Assembly: GCF_000981805.1 (NCBI RefSeq) | Contig: NZ_CP011132.1 | Span: 2,294,001-2,358,000 of the forward strand | DNA length: 64,000 nt | Reading direction: 5' to 3' | Origin: Citrobacter amalonaticus Y19 | Lineage (GTDB): Bacteria; Pseudomonadota; Gammaproteobacteria; Enterobacterales; Enterobacteriaceae | Shown: positions 9,288 to 15,754 of the stretch, in pieces | Layout: every line of letters starts with the position of its first letter | Numbering within the stretch: position 1 is the first letter of the stretch | Translations under genes and position numbers: made by a program | Notes under the pieces: generated by a model | What the model was told of the DNA's origin: nothing | The model's database searches: none | The model's input: the letters and a program-made list of their open reading frames with translations, nothing else

Positions 9288-9545
9288 TGCAGCCTCAAGG
9301 TTTGCAAACGGGTCCTTTCCTTCATTCTGTTCATCACTCCCCCAGCGCAAAATTGCATCGTCCAGCGGTACCTTTCCACCTTGTGAACCATAAATTGCAG
9401 ACACAATTTGCGCAGCCTGTATATCAGCGCGAATATCACCAACAGGACTTTGTCTGTCGAACTCGATCCACATAAGCAACTCGCTGGCCGTCATGCTCTG
9501 CCTGAGTTCCGAGAGCGTGCGCCCCATCCGGAGCGCGAGCGCCAT
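9267..9545 (-). CDS. Tail assembly chaperone, T-like frame (gpGT extension)
   Basis: A 92-residue frame resembling lambda T/DUF4035 (TASELLMWIEFDRQSP...DIRADIQAAQIVSAIYG). In lambda the T part is made only as a G-T fusion by a -1 shift. Here the T frame is -1 relative to the G-like gene and is open back to 9605, overlapping the end of G, so a fusion is possible. It also has a local ATG at 9545 with AAGG 6 nt before it, so independent translation cannot be excluded. Confidence 0.75.
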   Translation of the reverse strand: MALALRMGRTLSELRQSMTASELLMWIEFDRQSPVGDIRADIQAAQIVSAIYGSQGGKVPLDDAILRWGSDEQNEGKDPFANLEAALTAVTQ

Positions 9546-9568
9546 CAGAAACCTTACTCCGGGGGCGG

Positions 9569-9608
9569 CTACTTTGCCTTTGCATCTTCCGCTGATGTGA
9601 TGAGATCA
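9569..9608 (-). promoter_or_regulatory. Probable -1 ribosomal frameshift region, tail chaperone G to GT
   Basis: The G-like and T-like frames overlap between the T-frame TGA (9606-9608) and the G stop TAG (9569-9571). Two A-AAG tetramers lie here (GCA AAG GCA AAG TAG), followed by GC-rich sequence. No perfect X-XXY-YYZ heptamer is present, and the lambda GGGAAAG site is absent. The slip would put the ribosome into the T frame. Confidence 0.45.
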
Positions 9609-9937
9609 AGTGCCTGTTTCAGCAGGCGAGAATGAACAGGGCCGTAAATTTCACGAACCTGCTCTTCATCTTCCTGACTGAAAACCGGCTGCTTATCAGC
9701 ATCACACAGCACGTCAATGAACAGAGCAACGTCAGCACACAAGCTACGGTGTGCCTTTTCAGATACTGATACTTCCTCTTCATCGGTACCGGCTTTTGCA
9801 ATTTCCTGCCAACGCAGCCAGCCTTCGCCAGAAGGTTCACGCAGGACCACTTTCACCCCGCCCCACTCTGGAACAGGAATGATTTTATGTCTAAATCCTG
9901 ACATTTTAGCCAGCGCAAGTTCCTTGATTGATTTCAT
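9569..9937 (-). CDS. Tail assembly chaperone (lambda G-like)
   Basis: A 122-residue protein directly after the tail tube gene. The content (residues 15-45: FRHKIIPVPEWGGVKVVLREP) matches the beta N-terminus common to phage tail assembly chaperones, followed by helices. Such proteins coat the tape measure while the tube polymerises around it and are absent from the virion. The stop lies 23 bp upstream of the T-like ATG, and the two frames overlap at the RNA level as expected for programmed frameshifting. Confidence 0.75.
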   Translation of the reverse strand: MKSIKELALAKMSGFRHKIIPVPEWGGVKVVLREPSGEGWLRWQEIAKAGTDEEEVSVSEKAHRSLCADVALFIDVLCDADKQPVFSQEDEEQVREIYGPVHSRLLKQALDLITSAEDAKAK

Positions 9938-9947
9938 CGGTTACTCC

Positions 9948-10391
9948 TTAAGAGCCAGGATCAATTTTTGTTGGTTTTCCCTTCAGCCGCAGCGAGAAAG
10001 TTGCAGCCACAACGCTGTTTGTACCGGATGACCAGGTGTGCTGGCGAACTTCAGCCAGGAACTGGAAGCCGATCCCAGAAGGGAAAATGATTTTGAAACC
10101 GTATGTGGTGTCGTTGTCGTATGCTTCACGCAGAGCATCCTGCGCCGGGTTGGAGTAGAAATTACCCGATAGTGAAATTTCTGACTGCGCGCCCAGTCCA
10201 TTGATGTTTTCCTGCTCAGTAGAGCACAGAGTCGTAACGTCGATGTCCTGCTTTTGCCCACCAGTAAATTGCACTTCTTTGATCGTGCAATGGAGGTCAA
10301 GAAAGGTTGCATCGTCGACAGTCTCTGACGTTACAGGGGCAGAGGTAATCTGAATCTTTGTGCCCTGAGATTTTTCATAAAGTGAGGACAT
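9948..10391 (-). CDS. Major tail (tube) protein
   Basis: A 147-residue protein with the tail-tube pattern: N-terminal KIQITSAP segment, a central SLSGNFYSNPAQDALREAY stretch, then a C-terminal FSLRLKGKPTKI strand. It sits between the tail terminator-like gene and the tail chaperone pair, the standard position of the tube protein. Many copies stack as hexameric rings around the tape measure. The length is shorter than lambda V (246 aa) because it lacks the C-terminal Ig-like domain. Confidence 0.85.
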   Translation of the reverse strand: MSSLYEKSQGTKIQITSAPVTSETVDDATFLDLHCTIKEVQFTGGQKQDIDVTTLCSTEQENINGLGAQSEISLSGNFYSNPAQDALREAYDNDTTYGFKIIFPSGIGFQFLAEVRQHTWSSGTNSVVAATFSLRLKGKPTKIDPGS

Positions 10392-10406
10392 AACTGTCTC
10401 CTGGAT

Positions 10407-10430
10407 AAAAAGAAACCCGCCGGAGCGGGT
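10407..10430 (-). terminator. Intra-operon terminator-like hairpin
   Basis: On the minus strand ACCCGC/GCGGGT with a 4-nt loop is followed by a T-rich tract (TTTCTTTTT). It lies between the tail terminator and tail tube genes and is nearly the same as hairpins at 8753-8777 and 17709-17729. Late transcription modified by Q is expected to pass it. Confidence 0.6.
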
Positions 10431-10449
10431 CTGTATGGTTACTGATGAA

Positions 10450-10797
10450 TCAGGCGACGACCTGAAATTCTAGCGAGGCTCGGTAATAACGATTTTCTGG
10501 TTCATAGCCAGGGATTTTGGATACATTAGCTGGATTAAGAGGCATAACAGCCTGCAATGCCATATCCCTAATGGTGCGTGCCTCTATAATATCCAGCGAA
10601 TAAACATCAATCTGGACAGAAACACGGGACTCAGCCTGCCCACATAAAACATCAGAGGACACGTCAGAAATAATGGAAAAAACCACCCACGGCGGCGTAA
10701 GGGATGGTTCCCCATTGCTGGTTAAAGGTGCAACGTAAGGATAAACCTGCCCTCCGGCGAGATGTTCCAGCAAAGGGGAAATGTCATCTTCCGTCAT
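10450..10797 (-). CDS. Tail terminator/completion protein (DUF3168)
   Basis: A 115-residue protein of the DUF3168 type: N-terminal PLLEHLAGGQVYPYVAP, then PWVVFSIISDVSSDVLCG and a VSVQIDVYS strand. This family (HK97 gp10/lambda U-like fold) caps the tail tube and joins it to the head. The ATG overlaps the stop of the upstream gp10-like gene (AAATGA), implying coupling. That upstream gene is broken by the IS element, so translation of this gene may be reduced. Confidence 0.8.
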   Translation of the reverse strand: MTEDDISPLLEHLAGGQVYPYVAPLTSNGEPSLTPPWVVFSIISDVSSDVLCGQAESRVSVQIDVYSLDIIEARTIRDMALQAVMPLNPANVSKIPGYEPENRYYRASLEFQVVA

Positions 10798-11055
10798 TTG
10801 CTCAATACCTCATCGATAGCCTGATTCATTCGTTTCAAAGCAACCTGTGCCGCCAGTTCCTCTTTGGTGTCAAAAGCGGAACGAACAAAAGGATGTGGCG
10901 GCATGTTAATCGTCCCTATCTCGACAAATCGCCAGTAGAAAGCATTTCGTCTGTCGCTGGACTTCATCGAGTTATCGCTGTTTCCGGTTCGCATATTTCG
11001 ACCACGAATATGAACGCCGGAAGAGATTTCTCCCCGTCTCCGTGAACGTTGCGTC
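10794..11055 (-). pseudogene. HK97 gp10-like head-tail joining gene, C-terminal part (split by IS)
   Basis: This is the distal half of a gene interrupted at 11056 by an IS3-family element. Removing the element and one CGTC target copy rejoins it in frame with the N-terminal half at 12277-12468, giving an intact 149-residue protein (…NVVVLT plus QRSRRRGEIS…). The composite matches HK97 gp10-type proteins, with ARAPERTGKLKKN in the N-terminal part and PHPFVRSAF in the C-terminal part. These proteins act in the head-tail interface. A longer open frame to 11216 arises only from IS sequence and is not a gene. Confidence 0.85.
11052..11055. repeat. Target-site duplication CGTC (left copy)
   Basis: CGTC immediately before the left inverted repeat, matching CGTC at 12277-12280. 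Four base pairs is the usual duplication of the IS407 group of the IS3 family. Confidence 0.9.
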
Positions 11056-11126
11056 TGACCTGCTCCCCGTTGATTAGTACACCCCGATGTTAGTAATGTC
11101 TTCATAAGCCACATGAGGACATCCCC

Positions 11127-11390
11127 ATGAAGAAGCGTTTTTCCGACGAACAGATCATCAGTATTCTCCGCGAAGCCGAAGCTGGGGTACCCGCCCGTGA
11201 ACTCTGCCGCAAGCATGCCATTTCCGATGCCACGTTTTACATCTGGCGTAAGAAGTATGGCGGTATGGAGGTGCCTGAAGTTAAGCGCCTGAAGTCGCTT
11301 GAGGAAGAGAACGCCAGACTCAAGAAGCTGCTTGCCGAAGCCATGCTGGATAAAGAGGCGCTTCAGGTGGCTCTTGGGCGAAAGTACTGA
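11127..11390 (+). CDS. IS3-family transposase OrfA
   Basis: An 87-residue protein with an N-terminal helix-turn-helix (MKKRFSDEQIISILREAEAG, then ARELCRKHAISDATFYIWRKKYGG). A leucine-zipper-like helix with KSLEEENARLKKLLAE follows. OrfA binds the terminal repeats. Near its end the sequence CGA AAG contains an A-AAG slippage motif, and the -1 frame reads through into OrfB, as expected for production of the OrfAB transposase. Confidence 0.92.
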   Translation: MKKRFSDEQIISILREAEAGVPARELCRKHAISDATFYIWRKKYGGMEVPEVKRLKSLEEENARLKKLLAEAMLDKEALQVALGRKY

Positions 11391-11413
11391 CGACAGACCA
11401 GAAGCGGGAAGCC

Positions 11414-12247
11414 GTGATGTTGATGTGTGATGCGACCGGTCTGTCGCAACGTCGTGCCTGCAGGCTTACAGGTTTATCCCTGTCGACCTGCCGCTATGAG
11501 GCTCACCGTCCGGCTGCTGATGCGCATTTATCAGGGCGCATCACTGAGCTGGCACTGGAGCGCAGGCGTTTTGGCTACCGTCGTATTTGGCAGTTGCTGC
11601 GCCGTGAAGGGCTTCATGTTAATCATAAGCGCGTGTACCGGCTTTATCACCTCAGTGGCCTGGGCGTAAAACGCAGAAGACGTCGTAAAGGGCTGGCAAC
11701 AGAACGTCTGCCGCTGCTCCGTCCGGCGGCGCCCAATCTGACCTGGTCGATGGATTTCGTCATGGACGCACTTTCCACCGGTCGCAGGATCAAGTGTCTT
11801 ACCTGCGTCGATGATTTCACAAAGGAATGCCTGACGGTCACTGTTGCCTTTGGGATTTCAGGCGTTCAGGTCACGCGTATTCTGGACAGCATTGCACTGT
11901 TTCGAGGCTATCCGGCGACGATAAGAACTGACCAGGGGCCGGAGTTCACTTGCCGTGCACTGGATCAATGGGCCTTTGAGCATGGTGTTGAGTTGCGCTT
12001 AATCCAGCCGGGCAAGCCAACGCAGAACGGATTTATTGAGAGCTTTAACGGACGATTTCGCGATGAATGTTTGAATGAGCACTGGTTCAGCGATATCGTT
12101 CATGCCAGGAAAATTATTAATGACTGGCGGCAGGATTATAACGAATGCCGCCCGCACTCCACGCTGAATTATCAGACACCGTCTGAATTTGCAGCGGGCT
12201 GGAGAAAGGGTCATTCTGAGAATGAAGATTCCGACGTTACTAACTGA
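11414..12247 (+). CDS. IS3-family transposase OrfB (DDE integrase domain)
   Basis: A 277-residue integrase-like protein with the DDE signature: D in SMDFVMDAL, D in RTDQGPEFT and E in NGFIESFNGRFRDE. The stretch between the second D and the E has the spacing usual for the family. A GTG marks the nominal start, but the frame is open back into orfA, so it is normally made as an OrfAB fusion after a -1 shift near 11381-11384. The C-terminal NECRPHSTLNYQTP is typical. The gene looks intact, so the element may still be active. Confidence 0.92.
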   Translation: MMLMCDATGLSQRRACRLTGLSLSTCRYEAHRPAADAHLSGRITELALERRRFGYRRIWQLLRREGLHVNHKRVYRLYHLSGLGVKRRRRRKGLATERLPLLRPAAPNLTWSMDFVMDALSTGRRIKCLTCVDDFTKECLTVTVAFGISGVQVTRILDSIALFRGYPATIRTDQGPEFTCRALDQWAFEHGVELRLIQPGKPTQNGFIESFNGRFRDECLNEHWFSDIVHARKIINDWRQDYNECRPHSTLNYQTPSEFAAGWRKGHSENEDSDVTN

Positions 12248-12276
12248 GTGTTGTATCTAATCGTGGGGGCAGGTCA

Positions 12277-12280
12277 CGTC
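12277..12280. repeat. Target-site duplication CGTC (right copy)
   Basis: CGTC directly after the right inverted repeat, identical to 11052-11055. Confidence 0.9.
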
Positions 12281-12468
12281 AGCACAACAACGTTTTTTTT
12301 CAGTTTCCCGGTTCGCTCCGGTGCTCTGGCAACAACTTCCTCTTTCAACACCTCGGCTCCGGCGCGAGTGGCATCGCGCAGAACCTTGTTATTCTCAGCG
12401 CGGCTGAGCAATTCCAGATCGCGGGAAATGTCTTCAAGCCCGGAAAAATCAAGATTAATATCAATCAC
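12277..12468 (-). pseudogene. HK97 gp10-like head-tail joining gene, N-terminal part (split by IS)
   Basis: The first 64 codons of the gene whose remainder is at 10794-11055 (MIDINLDFSGLEDISRDLEL… to …KKNVVVLT). The residual frame ends in IS sequence at 12274. The truncated product keeps only the N-terminal helix and cannot be functional. Confidence 0.85.
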
Positions 12469-12815
12469 TTTTCAGCCCCCAGTTTGCACAAGACCTCAAG
12501 TCGATCCCCGTTTTCATCTGGAATAGGAGGGCCGATAACATTAAGGGTTTTTCCTTTGTAGGGCCCACTTAACACTGTGACTCTGGAGGCGGCGGTTATA
12601 TTCGCCCCTGACTTCCCCCTAACCCATATTCTTATATCTGCCTGGGCAGTTTCGGCGCCAGATAACATTTTCTCCCGTCCGCTTCTTCCCCTGACATCCG
12701 CACGAATAGAACCTTTATCCTCCCATGTTTCAATGGGTTGGCCTGATGGACTCCGACTATAAACAGGGTTTTGTATAGAAATAACCTGTATAAGCTTTCC
12801 TGCTGAGATCGCCAT
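12465..12815 (-). CDS. Head closure / head-tail adaptor protein
   Basis: A 116-residue beta-barrel-like protein of the phage head closure family (SPP1 gp16-type): N-terminal GKLIQVISIQNP, then PIETWEDKGSIRADVRGRSG, and the C-terminal VTVLSGPYKGKTLNVIG. It stops 4 bp into the next gene, with an overlap at 12465-12468. It lies between the gp6-like connector and the gp10-like gene, in HK97 order. It seals the portal vertex before the tail attaches. Confidence 0.8.
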   Translation of the reverse strand: MAISAGKLIQVISIQNPVYSRSPSGQPIETWEDKGSIRADVRGRSGREKMLSGAETAQADIRIWVRGKSGANITAASRVTVLSGPYKGKTLNVIGPPIPDENGDRLEVLCKLGAEK

Positions 12816-12827
12816 TTTTTTTTCGCC

Positions 12828-13154
12828 TCAGACAATGGTTGGGCAACGGAGGTCATGAATTAAAAACGACACAGAAAATGGAAGCTCTCCATGAAGTAAA
12901 TCTTCCTTGTCAGCCAGATCAGGGTTTCGGTACAGCATGCCCACCAGACGCATCGTGGCGGACTTCATCCGGCTTAGCGCTTCACCTTCTATTAACTTTC
13001 CTGTCTCATCAACGACCTTGTCCCGGCTTCCCTGTATAAAAGCCAGTAACACCGAGCTGGCTTCCTGTATTTTTTCCTTAAGCGGTCCGTCGTCAGCATC
13101 ATGATCAATGTGCAGGTGCTCCTTGATCTCCTTCAGAGTGACAAGCTCAATCAC
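12828..13154 (-). CDS. Head-tail connector protein (HK97 gp6-like)
   Basis: A 108-residue, helical protein: VTLKEIKEHLHIDHDADDGPLKEKIQEAS is the N-terminus of the gp6-like connector family. The start is GTG at 13154, preceded by GGGAGGG; it overlaps the stop of the 347-residue gene by 4 bp. HK97 gp6 forms a ring under the portal and is the first connector added after DNA packaging. Confidence 0.8.
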   Translation of the reverse strand: MIELVTLKEIKEHLHIDHDADDGPLKEKIQEASSVLLAFIQGSRDKVVDETGKLIEGEALSRMKSATMRLVGMLYRNPDLADKEDLLHGELPFSVSFLIHDLRCPTIV

Positions 13155-14194
13155 GTTTTATCCCTCCCATCACGACCGCGCTTGGCGGCCAGCGTCCAGC
13201 CTTTAGAGCCTGTTTCACCTGGCTTATCCTGTGTCTGTTCGTCACAGTGCCAGAGAGAACCGCCCCACGTCACCGTGTCACCAGGCAGATATTCATCGCC
13301 AGATTTGAATACGCCCCGGTACACCATAACCGGCACATCGAAAGCTTTTTTCTCAATGGCGCCACTGGAGCGGTTAACGGTGACAGTGAAGTTGCGCATC
13401 CCTTCCATGCTGACTTCAACACCAGCAATACCATCAACAACGCATTCCCAGCCACGCATGCCGTGAGTTTTCTCATAGGCCCGCCAGAGCCCGCCGTTAT
13501 GGGTGGCATAGGAACCACGGGGATAACTTTTTGACTCATCAATAAAAGGCAATAATTCCAGCGCAAGGGCATCGCGACCGTCTTCACCGTTTTTACCCGG
13601 TTCCGGCGCGGGAAGATCGGCAACCGCTTCGCTGACGAGAGATTTAACATCAGGAATTTCCGGCATCGCAGCCGTAATGAGTTCCTGCAACACCGGCCTG
13701 ACGTCCTCCACCGTCACGCTTTTACCGTCCTGCGGTGCGGGAATTTCCGCTACGGCTTCACTGACGGCATCGTCAACGGCCTGCCTGAGTATCGCCGGAT
13801 CGTAGTCTTTGCCGTCTTTCGGCACGGGTATTTCAGCAACTGCCTTGCTGACCAGTTCCTCCAGAACAGGGCGAATCTCCTCCACCGTCACGCTTTTACC
13901 GTCCTGCGGTACAGGCATGGCGACCACCGCCTCGCTGACCATAGCGCCAATATCCGGCAATTCAGGAGCCTCAGGAACCGGAAGGGATGCCACTGCATCA
14001 GCCAGCAGCGTGGTAAAGTCAGGTGCCGGGGTATCCTTCAGGGACGCAACCTCAAGAGAGAGCCTGGTCAGGTGCTCTTCCGTTGTCTGCTGATAGTCAC
14101 TGAGGCTTTTTCTGAAAGACTCACGAAGCTCGCCAAGCGCAAGGGAAAATTCCTCCCCAAGAGCCCTGATAAGGGAAAGTTCACGTTCATTCAT
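13151..14194 (-). CDS. Repeat-containing head-region protein with a carbohydrate-binding-like C-terminus
   Basis: A 347-residue protein between portal and gp6-like connector. Residues ~45-190 contain repeated units such as VSEAVAEIPVPQDGKSVTVE, with P-rich linkers and DGK/DGRD turns resembling collagen-like spacers. The C-terminal ~60 residues (YRGVFKSGDEYLPGDTVTWG, then GSLWHCDEQTQDKPG) resemble a chitin-binding type 3 fold, with W and Y at the expected places. The start overlaps the portal stop (ATGA). I infer a head fibre or decoration protein that may bind sugars. No characterised homologue was recalled with certainty. Confidence 0.6.
   Translation of the reverse strand: MNERELSLIRALGEEFSLALGELRESFRKSLSDYQQTTEEHLTRLSLEVASLKDTPAPDFTTLLADAVASLPVPEAPELPDIGAMVSEAVVAMPVPQDGKSVTVEEIRPVLEELVSKAVAEIPVPKDGKDYDPAILRQAVDDAVSEAVAEIPAPQDGKSVTVEDVRPVLQELITAAMPEIPDVKSLVSEAVADLPAPEPGKNGEDGRDALALELLPFIDESKSYPRGSYATHNGGLWRAYEKTHGMRGWECVVDGIAGVEVSMEGMRNFTVTVNRSSGAIEKKAFDVPVMVYRGVFKSGDEYLPGDTVTWGGSLWHCDEQTQDKPGETGSKGWTLAAKRGRDGRDKT
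13704..13910 (-). repeat. 33-bp direct repeat inside the 347-residue gene
   Basis: Identical 33-bp copies lie at 13704-13736 and 13878-13910, 174 bp (58 codons) apart and in frame. They encode the repeated PQDGKSVTVE unit. The identity at the DNA level suggests recent duplication or gene conversion, and can let the gene gain or lose repeats. Confidence 0.85.
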
Positions 14195-15549
14195 TTGGTT
14201 AACAATCCTCTCAGCATGGCTTTTGCCGCTGTCAGTTCAGATTCCGACATGGATTTCCCGTTCGCATCGTCAGATGTGGTACGGCTGCCGGCGCCGGATT
14301 TGGCAAACGGATCATCAGAAGCATCACGCCGCGCCAGCGCTTCAAGACTGAAGTTCTGCTGCTGAAGATACAGTGCATCGCCACCGGGTAAGGGCGGAAG
14401 GTTTTCACTCCGTCGCGCCTCATTTGGCGTCAGAATGGTATTTTTCACACCCTCGCCGAGTGATTTGATACGGCGTTCGCTGTCCATACGCAGCAGCGCA
14501 TTCACATCAAATTCAGTACCGGAATCCCCTTCAAGCCCGAAGGCCTCATCCAGCAGCAGCTCTATCGACTCAATGAGCGACTGAAGACACTGTGAGTAAT
14601 ACTGCTGATCCTGAGCCTCGATATTGTCATGAGAGGGAAGATCGCCAATACCGACTTTATAAGCCGGGATATGAAACACAGAGCAAATGATCTGCGCCGT
14701 CATGCTTAACTGCTCAACTGTCTGCGCATCAACGGCCGATACCGTTGTCGGGTTATACTTCGCGCCATTGCTCAGAATGGCGGTTTTTCCTGCATTCTCA
14801 CCGGAATAGCCGGAGTCCCAGTTGTCTTTAATTTTTCTGGCGTTCTCTTCAGTCAGGGAACCGGGCACTTCAATCACGCCGCTCGGCTTACCGCCGTTGC
14901 GGAAAAAAAAGGCCGAGTTTTCCTGAATGTGATGACCCTGCATTGCCGCCAGACCAGCAGCGTAAATGGGAGACAAACCGATGAGCGGATGGAAAAGGCA
15001 GTTGAAGCGATCGTGTATTACTTCCCGCGCCGGGACTGTAACCGACGATTCAATTCCGGCCATATTGTCAGGGTTTATCTGGTAGAAGACAGAACCATCA
15101 TCCGCCACCAGCGGAGTAACCTTGTTCCAGTCAAGCAGCCTGAGTTCGGTAATTTTTCCGGCGTTATTGCGTATTTTTAACGCCACCGTATTTCCGTGGC
15201 ATAACTTCGAGTTCAGCCAGTGTTCAAAAAACTGAATCCTGTTCTGAAAGGCATTTGGCCTTTTGTACAGTGCCGGAACATCCCCTGTTTTGACCTCCTG
15301 CATGACCCCTTTTGAGTCACGACGCATCAGCCGTGGCGGCATCTTGGCGATATCACTCGCAATCAGTGAGATGCAGGCGAACACAGCATAATAAGAAAGA
15401 ACGGTGTCCTGATTGATTTCAAGGTTACGCTGCCATGCCCCGGCGAATGGCTCACGCATAAAACCGAATAATGGCGTCCAGCCGCCACGGCTGACAGGCT
15501 GCTGCAGGGCTTTTTCGTTTCCCTGTTTTCTCCGGAAAGGATTCCACAT
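14191..15549 (-). CDS. Portal protein (HK97 gp3-like)
   Basis: The frame is open to 15645, but the ATG at 15549 has SD GCGGAG and overlaps the preceding TAA, so I place the start there (452 residues, MWNPFRRKQGNEK). It has the portal signatures WTPLFGFMREPFAGAWQ, then VFACISLIASDIAKMPP and FFFRNGGKPSGVIEVPG. HK97-family portals form the dodecameric ring at one vertex through which TerL packages DNA. The neighbours (capsid upstream, connectors downstream) follow HK97 order. Confidence 0.93.
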   Translation of the reverse strand: MWNPFRRKQGNEKALQQPVSRGGWTPLFGFMREPFAGAWQRNLEINQDTVLSYYAVFACISLIASDIAKMPPRLMRRDSKGVMQEVKTGDVPALYKRPNAFQNRIQFFEHWLNSKLCHGNTVALKIRNNAGKITELRLLDWNKVTPLVADDGSVFYQINPDNMAGIESSVTVPAREVIHDRFNCLFHPLIGLSPIYAAGLAAMQGHHIQENSAFFFRNGGKPSGVIEVPGSLTEENARKIKDNWDSGYSGENAGKTAILSNGAKYNPTTVSAVDAQTVEQLSMTAQIICSVFHIPAYKVGIGDLPSHDNIEAQDQQYYSQCLQSLIESIELLLDEAFGLEGDSGTEFDVNALLRMDSERRIKSLGEGVKNTILTPNEARRSENLPPLPGGDALYLQQQNFSLEALARRDASDDPFAKSGAGSRTTSDDANGKSMSESELTAAKAMLRGLLTK

Positions 15550-15716
15550 TAGCCGTTCTCCGCTTTTCGCTTGTTCTTTTTGCCACCAGTACGCGCGCCG
15601 GTGAAATATTCGGCCCTGCCAAGCAGCACCAGCACCCTTGCGCACCGATCGTCCACGGATTTTACGTCTCCCGGAACCGAATCATGGGTACGTTGCAGAT
15701 ATCTGATTTTTGCCAT
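15549..15716 (-). CDS. Small hypothetical protein between capsid and portal
   Basis: A 55-codon gene: MAKIRYLQRTHDSVPGDVKS, then DDRCARVLVLLGRAEYFTGA and a basic C-terminus (GGKKNKRKAENG). Its TAA overlaps the portal ATG (TAATG), so portal translation is probably coupled to it. The SD (GGAAGGAG) is 25 nt upstream of the ATG but is brought to about 7 nt if an intervening hairpin forms. The basic tail suggests nucleic acid contact. The function is unknown. Confidence 0.7.
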   Translation of the reverse strand: MAKIRYLQRTHDSVPGDVKSVDDRCARVLVLLGRAEYFTGARTGGKKNKRKAENG

Positions 15717-15723
15717 GCATTAT

Positions 15724-15749
15724 GGCGGGGTTTCCCCCGCCCTCCTTCC
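15724..15749 (-). promoter_or_regulatory. Hairpin between Shine-Dalgarno and start codon
   Basis: On the minus strand the order is SD GGAAGGAG (15742-15749), a perfect 7-bp stem GGCGGGG/CCCCGCC with GAAA tetraloop (15724-15741), 7 nt, and the ATG at 15716. Without folding, the spacing is 25 nt; with folding it is 7 nt. This is a structural solution like the one reported for T4 gene 38. Confidence 0.6.
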
Positions 15750-15754
15750 GCCGT

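Larger units (their letters stand above)
11056..12276 (+). mobile_element. IS3-family (IS407-group-like) insertion sequence, 1221 bp
   Basis: The ends are imperfect inverted repeats starting TGACCTGC (left 11056-11080, right 12253-12276). They are flanked by the 4-bp duplication CGTC. It contains orfA and orfB in the -1 arrangement of the IS3 family, with a DDE transposase. Removing the element and one duplication restores the gp10-like gene in frame, so the insertion is recent and precise. I do not assign an ISfinder name. Confidence 0.92.

Noticed and set aside
10794..11216. 140-codon ORF over the IS left end
   Set aside because: Its first part is IS sequence read backwards; the true gene fragment is only 10794-11055.
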